Below are positions 11,711-22,508 of a DNA stretch of 64,000 nucleotides, one piece after another. The DNA is from Coriolopsis trogii (Eukaryota; Basidiomycota; Agaricomycetes; Polyporales; Polyporaceae), in NCBI GenBank assembly GCA_020543525.1, contig JAHYIO010000042.1:682001-746000 (forward strand), written 5' to 3'. Every line of letters begins with the position of its first letter. The stretch's first letter is position 1. A program made the translations under genes and the position numbers. The notes beneath the pieces are model-generated. The model was given only the letters and a program-made list of their open reading frames with translations. It searched no databases and was not told the origin of the DNA.

Positions 11711-13095
11711 GTGTGCGTTCCTTCATTATCTCATGTGAATTGAGTGCAAGGGTCAGCAACAGCAATCAGACTTTGTGGTATCAACCTGCAAAGTGGGTGG
11801 AGAGTGTGTACTGCAGTATCAACCTGTGGCGTAATTGTAGAGGGTGCTTGTTAACAGTTGGGCATGTTGAACTTTGTCAAGTTCTCTATTATAGCTTATT
11901 TGTACACCTATCTACCACAGCAGCCATGGGTGTGTTTCATATCTTATCTACATTCATTTGGTACCATGGATCTCCTCAGATGTCTCCCTATTTGCTGAGA
12001 TTTGGATCCTAGCAGGTTCTTTGGTCCTTTCAGATTCATCAGACCATTTGGCGCTTCATTTTTCAACATTCACTTGCTCCATGTTGGTTAGTTTTCAATG
12101 TCTGTATGATCAATCGTGCCAAATGGATGTTTTGTGATAGTCTTATTTTTTCTTGGACTTGGTTTTTAGTGATATATATATATATACTATGCTGTGCATT
12201 TACGCAGCATACGAACCTCTCTTCCACTAAATACCATGGCCAAACAGATACATCTCTGTCATAGTTGCATTGAGACTTAGGAAAGACCTCATTGTCCTCT
12301 AGACAATTTGTTGCCTTAGGCTGTCACATGAAACCAAACCTCACTTTATCAAATGCTCCATTGATCGACATGCTGCTGCAGATAGAAGCAACATAGTGTT
12401 CATAAACCAGCACTTTACTTTTTCTGGTGAAATCAAGCAGATATCACTGATCATTGAAGACAAGACATACACTATCTTCTAGTTGTCTTCACTCATACCT
12501 CCCCCCTTCACAGAGGGGATTTGTGAAAGGGGGAGGCTGTCACAGTACGGTGGGCAGCTCTGCCCAGATTGGGATTTATCAATATGAGAAAGGAGGACAA
12601 ACCTCCAGTTCTGCATGCTTTTGTTGAGTGAGTAGTTCTATTTTTAAATATTGAAGTTGTTTCTTAACTTTTGACAGTCATCTCTCAAGGTCGAGCTTCA
12701 TTACACCCCGTATGTTCATGTGGTAAGAGTGAATAGATACAGCTTCTGCTAGATCTAATTGTTCTTACCACATGAACTATGTCTAGTTTTGTCTCTTTTA
12801 TCAAGTGTTATATGAGGAATTGTAACATGCATGTATGTTTCATAGTTCAGATTCTGGACAACGAAAAATGTAGAACTTCACTTCTTTTTCTGCTCAACAT
12901 TCTCCCTTGATAAATTATTCTTGTGCCTTGTATGAATAAGTCAATTGTACTGTCAAAGTATTGTGGTAAGAGATAACAATTTGGCTAGATTATTACAATA
13001 ATACTCAGATTCTTGTCAAAGGTGATTGTGTTGATATCTAAGTGGATTAGAGCTGCTATTTCGGGATGTTGCTGACAAGTGTGAGTTCCAATACC
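11711..13095. other. AT-rich spacer with two hairpins
   Basis: No gene is seen. Two inverted repeats stand out. At 12498-12536, 15-bp arms (CCTCCCCCCTTCACA, one mismatch) enclose a 9-nt loop; the right arm, AAAGGGGGAGG, resembles a polypurine tract followed by TGTCAC, so this could be the 3' end of a retroelement. At 12714-12728 and 12763-12777 there is a perfect 15-bp inverted repeat (GTTCATGTGGTAAGA). A short TA microsatellite lies near 12172-12186. Confidence 0.6.
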
Positions 13096-13746
13096 CACCT
13101 GATCATCCCACGTTCCGGCTCTAAGTAGGCCTGTCACACCAGCATGCTGGCAGGCCTCGCTTGGGTTGCTTTCCCCTGCCCTGTGTACTTTTCGATAATT
13201 ATCTCGAGATTCCTGTCTATGATGCAAGTCTCTCATGTCACTCAATGTCAATATATGTTTGGAGCCATCTCCCTTGTATGTTCTCCGCTCCCATCGGCCC
13301 CTCGCACATATCGTATGTTCGGTTCCTGGCCCCCGACAGCACTCAAGACCACTGTTTTTGTACGTCCCGCCCTCTTTCCTTTTCCGCTCCCTTCCTGATT
13401 CTCTCTCCCAAAGCGGTCTGTGGAGTTTCTTCAAGTGCTCTCTCACCACTCATTGGCACTTCCTCCTTGTTATCTGCCATGTACATCCCGATGCCGTCCA
13501 CACCGCTCCTGCCGTCGCTGTCCTTGCTCCCGCCGTCGCTGTCACTGTCCTTATGTCTATTAACCTCTCACTGTTGTACTCGTCCCCCTTTACACCCTCA
13601 CTGTCCTTACTTGCCTCACTGTTACTGCTGTCATCTGCCATCCTCCCTGTCCCTAGTCGCCTCGCTGTCACTGCTGTCACCCCACCATCCTCGTCATTGC
13701 CTCTGTCATGTTGAGAATCTTCCCAATGCAGCACAGACGAGTAGAA
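13096..13746 (+). repeat. Dispersed repeat, copy A (about 650 bp)
   Basis: Homologous over its whole length to the minus-strand copy at 24501-25172. The shared part begins CACCTGATCATCCCA and ends near CAGACGAGTAGAA. It is C/T-rich on the plus strand, with many CTGTC and CACTGCTGTC units in its right half. Open stretches up to 200 codons exist in several frames, but neither copy keeps a frame consistently. It might be an LTR or a promoter-like part of a larger element. I could not define exact termini or a target duplication. Confidence 0.65.
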
Positions 13747-14039
13747 ATTGTACTCAACCTTAATGCTGCGGTCCTCGCATTCAAACGTGCTCTACAAGCC
13801 AAGCTTGACCAGGCCAGATCCAAGCTGATAGGTATGTATACAGCAGGGACATACCGACTGGTATGTCATCCCTGGAGGCTTCAAAGTCATCCGCTGACCA
13901 TGATTACTTTAGAGAGGCTCAACCACTGTGTCTGATTGACATGTACAATGTGCTCAAGACACGCTAGTCCATTATGCCAAAGGATTGTTACATGTACTTT
14001 CAGGAGCTCGTGAGTTGTTGAATAACAATCATTTTACCA

Positions 14040-14600
14040 CACCCACCCTAACCTTTCCCATGCTGTGTGCAGATCTATGCCCTCTGAGTGCTGCGCGATA
14101 TCAATGTCGTCCACCATGGCATCAAACCCGGGGACATCCCCATCAACTTTCATAGCCATGCCGTCCTCACCAACTTTGGCATGATAAACAGGTGCTGGTC
14201 GACTGTTGTGAACACAGTTGAACTGCATATATAGCACCAGCCAAATGTCAAGCCATGCTTGACATTGCGCCCTTTTGGCGTAACGGTTACAGCGGCTGGT
14301 CTGTTTCCAACATCGACGAGTTTGAGACCTGGCAACGCAAGACCTACTCGGGCACGTATGCATACATGGCCCCGGGACTTCGATGAAACCTACAGATGCG
14401 CTGTCGATGTGTAGAGCCTCGATCTCGTGTTCCTCAAGATCCTGGGCCTCACAATTGTACAGTAGTTCCTGTCTGAGAGCCTGCATGCGATCTGTGCGTC
14501 CAAGACAGAACCTTTCCCCTTCCCTCCTCTTGTCTTCGTGTCAGATCGGGGATCAATTACATCCATGATCATTCCCTTCTATGCTGCCTCTATGTCCATC
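14040..14600 (+). pseudogene. Protein-kinase domain remnant
   Basis: The plus strand reads VVHHGIKPGDIPIN...HAVLTNFGMIN (14098-14190), which corresponds to the kinase catalytic loop (HRDxKxxN) and DFG motif. It continues with WQRKTYSGTYAYMAP (14320-14373), the activation-segment end, and CAVDV.SLDLVFLKILGLTI (14399-14455), where the DVWS block has a stop instead of Trp. The catalytic Asp and the metal-binding Asp are both replaced (HHG and NFG), and there are frameshifts between the pieces, so it is dead. A related C-terminal fragment (VIPMIVPFYTASIPTS) lies beside repeat copy B at 24240-24490. Confidence 0.6.
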
Positions 14601-15940
14601 CATTACAGTCATCTGTGCGGTAATGCTAGCAGCCTCCTGCCACCACTTGTTTTATCCCTGTGGTATGTTCACTGTTTGTACCCTATCCCTCATGAACCAT
14701 TCCTCCGCTGCACTATTGATGTCCATCATAGCATAAGTCAATTGGTATGCAGCTACTGTTTGACGACATAGCCTGTTCCCTACGTACCCAGTATATAGCG
14801 TCTGAATAATGTCATTACAACTCCATGCCAAAAATGTGATGTTGATTTTTTCGGAATCCAAATTTCAATTATACTCGATACACGGTCACGTGGCCTCGCG
14901 CACTCTCACGCACTGTGTCACTGACAAGGATGGCGCGCTGGACACATCCACAACAACCAACCAAACATATCCTTTCTGCGATTGCTGTCTCCCCATGAAC
15001 AGGTTTCCCGGAAAACATGCAGCTATGTGTCCTCATCTGTCAATCTGCACACTGGACATCTCTTCAGCCTCAGGACTGTCCAACAGAATTTGCGACTATC
15101 ACAACATCACAGGAGGTGCAAGGAGGCGCATAAGTTTCGACTGGATCATGTTTCTGGTGCGTGTGTTTACCTTTCCTCCATGTCTCAAAGTTCATCATCA
15201 AGAACGGACAGGTATAAGTTTCAAGGACTGGCAAAGGCACATGGATATGGCCAGCAGTACTGACAGCATTGAGTGGGAGGATTTGTACACCATCAACCCT
15301 CTCCCTCCTGGTAAAGAGGCAATGTTTCTTAACAATGCAGGTGGTGAGGATGATTTGTGCCACAGCCTTTTTGAAGAAGAGCCAACATGTTTGTGAGTAA
15401 ATTAAGGCCATGTCCCAGTCTCAGTCCATAATTTCGCCTTCTGTTTAGACAGCAAGTGGACACCCAGACCTGTCATGATCACATAGAGCTTTGCAACACT
15501 GCATGGGCCCCACAACTACAAGAGTTGTGTTCAGCGTATCTCATGTGGCAGGCCGGGTCAGAGAGCGACGACGATTCCATGTTGTTGGATACCCCAGCAT
15601 TTGCGATGGTCATAGTCGATTTCTTCGGTGAAGTCGATGTCTCCCCCCTGAATCTATGTAAACATATAATTACTCGCTGATTAGCAATGACCAAACATAC
15701 TTTTCAGCAAACCAAGCCTAGCGAGTTGGTCAACGTGACACTTGTATGCCACAGCTACTTAGGGACCTCGCCGATCAATCCCTCCGTAGCCGTATCCTTC
15801 CAAATGCTTGAGGCATATCGTCAATTTTATCGAGTCTGCCCCCGACTCAGCATGCAAGCTCACGTAAAAGCATTGTGCCATCTTCATGCAGTATGTGGTA
15901 CAATTACAGCTTTTGCCAATGCTCACGCTTTGCCCAGCTC

Positions 15941-16580
15941 TGTTAGGTCCCGTGCCGACCGGACCCGAACCCCGAACCCCGAACCCCGATATCCGACCGC
16001 ACTAACCTTTTATGTCTAATACCTTAGTCCCATCTCTTTTTGATAGGTCCCATCGCATTTATGATTGTTACCATACTCCGATCAGTCCGATCAGGTTACG
16101 AACAATGGACTTTGATCTACTCCGATTCCCGATCGGACTCCCGGTCTACTTACGCCGATTTCGCCAAGACCTTGGCCGGAGTTCCGACTATATAAGGTTC
16201 GGTAGCAGTAGACTTGTACCTCAGTTCGGATATCTCGTTACACCCTGAATTCTACATGTTCTTCTCTAAGTCCACGCCCGACCTCTGACCCCGACCTCCG
16301 GACTCCGAACTCCAGTCGTCACTTAGAACATTGCTCATCCTTCTACCTCGTTCTCTCGTTGTCCGACTCGAAGTCGGACTTCGTACTTCTGCTCCTCCTG
16401 GTTTCCGCGTTTCCCGCCTTCTCTCGCAAGTCGAGGACACCGGCGTATACTCAGGGCGTTGCCAATAGCTTCGCCAAAGTCCTCACCCCGCCGAACTCCG
16501 GACGCCGTCAGACCCTCCTACCTCTGATCGCATTCCACCGATCTCGGCCTTCGGACTTCGGAGTCGGCACAGTCATAACA
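15941..16580 (+). mobile_element. Solo LTR, copy 2 (640 bp, TSD AGCTC)
   Basis: Begins TGTTAGGTCCCGTGCCGACC and ends GGCACAGTCATAACA. AGCTC occurs immediately before (15936-15940) and after (16581-16585), a perfect 5-bp target duplication. A promoter-like TATATAA lies at 16189-16195, followed by a likely transcribed R-region. Near its start is a CCCCGAA heptamer array. It interrupts the KDZ transposase reading frame, so it is younger than that transposon. Confidence 0.94.
16189..16195 (+). promoter_or_regulatory. TATA element of solo LTR copy 2
   Basis: TATATAA sits about 250 bp into the LTR, at the place expected for the U3 promoter. The same element is present in the other two copies on their own sense strand. 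It could still start transcripts into the downstream KDZ remnant. Confidence 0.5.
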
Positions 16581-18494
16581 AGCTCCCCTTTCAATGAACT
16601 CTTGTTAACCAATTCAGTGTTGCATACGACACATATCTCAACATCTTACATAGTATCGAGCTTCAAGTCTGCGCAGTCATGAAGCAAGACACTGAAAACT
16701 GGCGGATGCTGAATGCATGTGCACCGTGTCTCTACAAGCTGGAGAACGAACCCAAGCTTCATTTCTCGCTTCTCGCAACCATGGATGACAACCAATCATT
16801 GAAGCTCGTTGACAGCAAATTCAAGGGTGGCACACCACTTGAAGACACACGGAGCGGTCGCACCAACATATACATCCCCACAGAAGACGTTGACCACTTC
16901 AAAAACGAGCCTTCATTGTTCCCGCCTTTCATGGACATAGCCACAACCACGGCTGCCAGGTCAAATGGCTTCCATTGTACATTGAAGGGGTCGGCAAGGA
17001 GGATTTTGAAGGATGTGAGCGACTGTTCTCAGAGTCCAACGACCTTGCCCCAACTACCTGTCTCGCCTCACCATTCTACCGCCATCAAGCCATAGAAGAA
17101 TTTTTTAGCTTCTGGAGGATGCAGAAGCATGCAGAAAGTGGTAAATAATTTTTTGTTGTGGTGATGTGATTAGATGTCTTACAGTTGCGTAGGCAATTTC
17201 ATCTACAGCAATTACAAACAAGCCCTTGACATCCTGCAGTATGATGGTGCAACATTTGCCCTCCTAGCTGAGAAGCTCAAGATTACGAGTGAGGACTGTG
17301 AGAGGTACTTGCAAGAAGAGCGCGAATACCTGGAGAAACGCAAGCGCGAGCCTCCCAAAGTCGCCGACATGCTCACATACGCCAAAGTTCTTGCTAACCT
17401 TGAGTGATACGGGTATGTATCGGTGTTGTTCAGCGGTATACTTTCTCACATGTCATGATTCACACAGCACCAAGGCTGCAGTTGCCAAGGAAGCGGAGCG
17501 TACCATGGATCAATCTATACCAGCCAACAACCCCACCGAAGCAGCACAGTGCAAGAAGACAACTGCAAAGATATTATTGACGGTGCACACATCAACGCAG
17601 TGTCTCGAAAAGGCAGAAAACAAAGTCTTGGAACTTGAAGACAAGCTCCACATCACCAAGCGATGGGTGCCAGGCATGGTGGAGTATGTGAATGTATTAT
17701 GTGATCTTACTCTGCGAAAGTATCGTCTTGTGCTTGACAATCTTGAACGTCTCGTTGTTTAGTGCATGTTCGAGCTCATGAAGCTGGGTCTGAGTAGCAT
17801 AGGTATGAGTGACAATTCTGCATATGTGGCTAACTAATATGTACAATTGCTAGGATACAAATTGCGTAAGAAGAATGGGAAGGTGCTGAGGACACGCGCT
17901 GACGCTATCTGGAACACCCTCACCAAATACAACTGGTGTGCTGCACAGCTCAAGCCTCCTCGAGCACAGCTGTCATAGAACGAGGTAATGGAGATGATAT
18001 CACTTGCAGAATTTGATCTACTTTGGGATGCTCACGAAGATATACACAACAAACCTTGGGCGCAGCGTGCACACCGTCAGGCCATGAACCTGCACTTCAC
18101 CTCTATGGTCGATCAGCACATTGACTTCCAGCAAGCAATCAAGGCTGTCCATGTCACGCAACCCAGCCTGGCTCATGAGCTACAACTTTGGTGGGAATAC
18201 CAAGACCGCATCAATGCTCGTGTCGCTGGCCACCTCTATCAAACATCACAGCTCCCTGGGTTCTCGGTTAATGTTGCGACAGGCTAACATATCGGTCACT
18301 CACTGGTGGAGGGTGCTGGCACGATATCGCTTCCAACATGGGCTTGTAGGATGGCTGGTGAGGGTAGTCAGGATACTTGTGATGACGTTGGGGCAGATGA
18401 AGAACTTGAGACTGCAATCCCCGGGGTTCGTTCGGAGCAGGACACAGGAGAACTTGTGGATTTCTTTGACCGTCTAGGTATACAGGACGCATAG

Positions 18495-19951
18495 TAGTGT
18501 GATTTGAATGCCATCTGCTGTTGATGAACTTGAGCGTACCCGGCTATCCCTTGGACCTGCCCTACTACTAGTAGCACACCATTACAACCACAGCGACAAA
18601 GATTTTGAGAACGCCCAAAATGTGCAAACATGACGACTGAATCAATTCAGAGTTACAACTTCTGTGTAATGGGTACGTGGCTGGCATAGCTGAGATGTCC
18701 GACATCCCTGAGTTGAGCAATTTCGAGTACGCTGAGCTTGGGCTGCCAGTGAGTGCCAGTGGCAGAGATTGGAGAGACGGGATTGGTTGATGGAGGCCGA
18801 GCAATAAAGAGAGACAAAGGAAATCTTGGGTGCTCAGAAAGACGCATAGGAGGTGCAGTGCTAATGCTAGATGGGCTGTGCATGTAGGCACAGTCAGCGC
18901 AATATATGCACCGGCAGCGGAGGAGCTGGCACAGCTCTCCTACTTACCTCCATCCTGTCAACTTCACACACAATAACACATACAGTGACGTTCAGCCTCA
19001 TTGGCTTAGTTGTCCCATTTAACAGCACCATGGACCTTATATTTGCCCTGTGCGGCTGCCTGCTTTTCAGTGGCTAGTACGGCATTTAGGATGCCTACAT
19101 TATCATGAAGAGATTGTCCCATGCACAACCTATTGGCAAGAACATAGCAATGTACGATACTGAGCCTGGGGTTTGATATTCTGAAACATGCACTAGACTG
19201 GTCATGAACTCCCCTGGCTGCAGGCTGCCTCGCCACACTATCCTCTCCCTAACCTGATGTCAGTTACTGGTGGCACACGCCCATCCGACAATATGGTGTT
19301 CTTATCATCCTTGCCTACTTTGTCTTCTCATCATCTCCTCATTGGTTCATACTGGCAATCAAACTCTCCCTATGGGTCCACTCATGAACAGCGTGAGGTT
19401 CCTAGCCATTGCGTCTTGACCGAACTCAGTCACGGGCCAGGGCCCATTCAGAGCCATTTGTAAGAGCTTAGAGCTAGCTGTGATGTCAAAACTTACCTCT
19501 CCAACCATTTGCTATCCATTGCGAGCCACATGCACAGCCCGTCCAGCATTGGTTTAGCCCCTCCTACCAGACATTCGCTATCAGTTGGTATGAGCTAGGT
19601 GACATATGTAGTTGTGACTAAGTTGAATATATGAGTCACGTGCCTTATGGGAGGAAGCGTACTTGCACTACCCTCTCAGGTTAAGCGCCCACGCACGCCT
19701 TGCTTCTCTTCGTTCTCCTAGAAACTCTGGCTCTCTTCCTGGCTTCCCGCCCTGTCATCGACAATCCAAACAAGTCAGGTCTTTCACTCAAAAGAAGCTG
19801 CAACGAGGCTGATAGGGTCCATCCAGATCCAGCGTAGTGTGTACTTATAGTTCAAGACGATGCCCCACCCTTAACCCTCTCTTCACCCCTCTTTTCCCCT
19901 GACTCCCCCCCCCTCCTTCTGCAACGCTCTCCGCCCTCTATCTCAAGTAAA
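18495..19951. other. Spacer between KDZ remnant and uncharacterised gene
   Basis: I see no intact gene. The left 400 bp could be the 3' flank of the KDZ transposon, but I could not identify its terminal inverted repeat. The last 100 bp (19860-19945) are a dense C/T tract, the kind of pyrimidine-rich leader often found just upstream of the start codon in highly expressed fungal genes. This supports the start of the next gene. Confidence 0.5.
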
Positions 19952-21731
19952 ATGAGCAACTCCAACGAGATCAATCGTATTGAACCACTTGATAGCTGTC
20001 GGTTGACGCCAAATGGCCTCTGCTCTGCTGTGTATCATCTGCGCCGACACCCTCTGCTGGCAAACGCGCAAGAGGACCACGTGCATGCCGCTGTGATTGT
20101 GTGGATTGTCACTGGCACGTCGAGGGATGAAGCCACTTATGTCCCCCCCCACGGACAGGTTCACCCTGCTCATTGGGCTGCTCTCGGGAGCCATGGTCTC
20201 ACAGGTTGGCGTTCAGGGATGAGAGATCATTACATGCAAGTGGTTATGGACTTGGTAAGCGCAATGTTACAGTGGCTTCTAATACAAAAACTAACAGCCT
20301 CACAGATGACCATGCTCGACAGGGTCAGCATGGGAAGCACTTTCATGATACACTATGGTGGGACACGTCTTAATGGCGCTCCTTCCGTAGTGTTGGAGGT
20401 CAAGTGTGATGTTTTTGCTCCCATCCTCATCCGCAACCAAGTCCCCTCCACTCAAGTTGCCATTGCGCGACTCATCCAGTATTTCATTGAACATGTCGCT
20501 CTCCCCATGATGGACATGTGGGACCATGCCAAATACCTCCACAATGAGCCAGTCACCCACCCAGCACGCATCGTCGATCAGGAACTTATCACGACCTCCA
20601 CAACAATGCACATCAAGGCCTACGGATGCCCTCCCAGTGCGCTCGGAGCGCTGATCAGCGATCTCATCGCACGTGATGTCATTTCACCTCCCATTCCCAT
20701 TGGCATTGAGCCTCTGGCCGCCCCACATGCTTCAGCGCCAGCGCCCGCCAGCGACGCGCCGATTTTTGTGCTGCCACCCACGACGCCCGGACCAGGGCCC
20801 AGCTCGACGTGCTTGGCCCCCCCGATGCCCTCTTCTTCCTTGTCAACGCCTACAATGCAACGGGAGGAGAAGGAGAGAGCATCCGCTGATGACAACGCCA
20901 ATGCCAACGATGGGCAAGACCATGGCAATTGGCTTGTCGCACGATTGCAGGCACGCAACAATGAGCTCGAGGCGCAGAATCGGGCATGGGGTGTGTGCGA
21001 CATGGAGTGATATGTTGGGCAGTTGGAGACACGTATTCAGGAGTTGGAGGCATTGAAGCAGGTGCAAGAGGACAACATTGACAACTTGAGGGACGTTCTC
21101 TACGCAGTGGCAGCCGGTACGTGCACTTACATTCATAGAGTTACAATTTACTCACCATAACACAGAGTGTGATGAACTGGAGAGTCAGCTCAGCGCGAGC
21201 CGCTCACCAACTTTGATTTTGGAGCCTGGCCACCTCACCGAGGGGACAGCCTCACCGGCACGCGTGCTGTCTCCGTCTGCCCCGGCACGTGCACCGCCCT
21301 TGTCTGCTCCGGCGCATGCGCCCTCCTCGTCCTCCCCAATGCGTGCGCTGTCGTCGTCTGCCCTGACGCGTGCGCCATCATTGTCTGCCCCGACATACGC
21401 GCAGCCACGTGCGCCATCCTCGTCTATCCCGACCCACCACGCTCCGCACACACCTATTTCCACGCCTGTTCCCCAGGCAACCTTGCGCTCAGTCTCAGCA
21501 TTGTTGTCAATCCCCTCAGTCTCATCAGTGTCCAGTCTGTCCGCAACCCCGATGTCTGAATACCTGTATATGCCAAGAATGTCACCGGACCAGAACACAG
21601 AGGTGGCAGGGAGCGCCCAGGACAGCACCTCTGACCGCGGCAGTCCTCCCCCCCCTCTCAACATCACCATCTGTGGTGGACGTACGGCCCACACACTCAG
21701 GAAGTCCTGGAGAGGCACAATTTCAGCATGA
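19952..21731 (+). CDS. Uncharacterised three-exon gene with an in-frame TGA
   Basis: Exons 19952-20254, 20306-21116 and 21166-21731 join in frame into 560 codons. The introns are 51 and 49 nt, with GTAAGC/CACAG and GTACGT/CACAG ends and a CTAAC branch site in the first. The N-terminal 230 residues (HPLLANAQEDHVHAAVIVWI, MDMWDHAKYLHNEPVTHPAR) match no family I know. A Pro/Ala-rich linker follows, then a heptad-like stretch (LVARLQARNNELEAQNRAW...QLETRIQELEALKQ) and a degenerate ten-residue Ala-Pro-Ser repeat. One TGA (21008-21010) interrupts the coiled coil; a CGA-to-TGA change would explain it. It is either a recent pseudogene or a truncated protein of 335 residues. The C/T-rich leader supports the start. 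It is probably part of a repetitive family. Confidence 0.55.
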
Positions 21732-22172
21732 CTTACCATCAGGTGCTAATGCAGATCTCAAGGACTCAACCAGTGGACTTATGGTACTGGGTGGTGAAGG
21801 CATTGATCGCAGACTGCCCGACTCATCTTGTGCGGTCCATAGTCAACGCAATGTACACGGACAATGGCCTCCCATACACCGCGGACTGAGGGGGGCATGG
21901 CCATGCTGGTGTCTCCACAAACATTTCAATATCGTTTTTGTGTATAAGTACCTCCGCATCTTTGTTTGTTGTCTGTCTGTGCTTGTTCTGCCATGTTTCT
22001 TGGTGTTATGGGGTTGCTTACTATGTTCTTGCCTGTCCTGCTATCAATGAATGAGACTAAGGTTTTAGAATTGTCGCTGGCCGTGACATTGTGAGAGAAA
22101 TGTGCGGCATGAGCGCTCAACTGTTGTGGCTAAGTAATTCCTTCTCTATGTGCCCTATGATCTCTTCCTGGA

Positions 22173-22376
22173 TGTCTCGCTTATGCTCTCCTTCAATCAA
22201 TGGTGAGTCCATATTCTCTCTGTTGCATGACTAGATCATGACAGGCAATTATTTTTCGTATGCACTAGGTATAAGCTCCATGATCCCCTACGAGCTCCAC
22301 GATTTCCCCCCCCCCCCCCCCCCCCCCAACGCCTCACTTATGCTCTCCTTCAGTCAACAGTGATTCCACATTCATC
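22173..22376. repeat. Direct repeat flanking a 22-C homopolymer
   Basis: About 45 bp around TTATGCTCTCCTTCAATCAA (22173-22218) recur at 22330-22376 with a few changes. A run of 22 cytosines (22306-22327) lies immediately before the second copy. The arrangement looks like a slippage or tandem-duplication product in the leader of the next gene. Confidence 0.7.
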
Positions 22377-22508
22377 CTGATATATGGCAGGTTGCGTGTT
22401 GTTAGGTGCGTCCTGATAGTGCGGCGGGGCCCCATATTTTCCACTGTATTTGCTGACTTGTTCCTCACCCATTCACTGACTCCCGTCCTTTCTCCCGTTT
22501 TCTGGACG

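Larger units (their letters stand above)
15105..18494 (+). pseudogene. KDZ (Kyakuja-type) transposase, internally deleted and interrupted
   Basis: Recognisable blocks in order: FRLDHVSGACVYLSS (15130), MASSTDSIEWEDLYTINPLP (15250), SYLGTSPINPSVAVSFQMLE (15755), QAHVKALCHLHAV, then the solo LTR 15941-16580, then WRMLNACAPCLYKLENEP (16700), TMDDNQSLKL (16778), HGHSHNHGCQVKWLP and EDFEGCERLFSESN (16935-17040), ITKRWVPG...YVNVLCDLTLRKY (17660-17720) and the C-terminal region to 18494. These match KDZ transposases. Between about 16905 and 16930 the reading jumps from the first block straight to HGHSHNHGC. The central stretch that normally carries the second catalytic aspartate (YDIGC-type motif) is missing. 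Intron-like gaps and several frameshifts are also present. It is non-functional. Confidence 0.85.
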
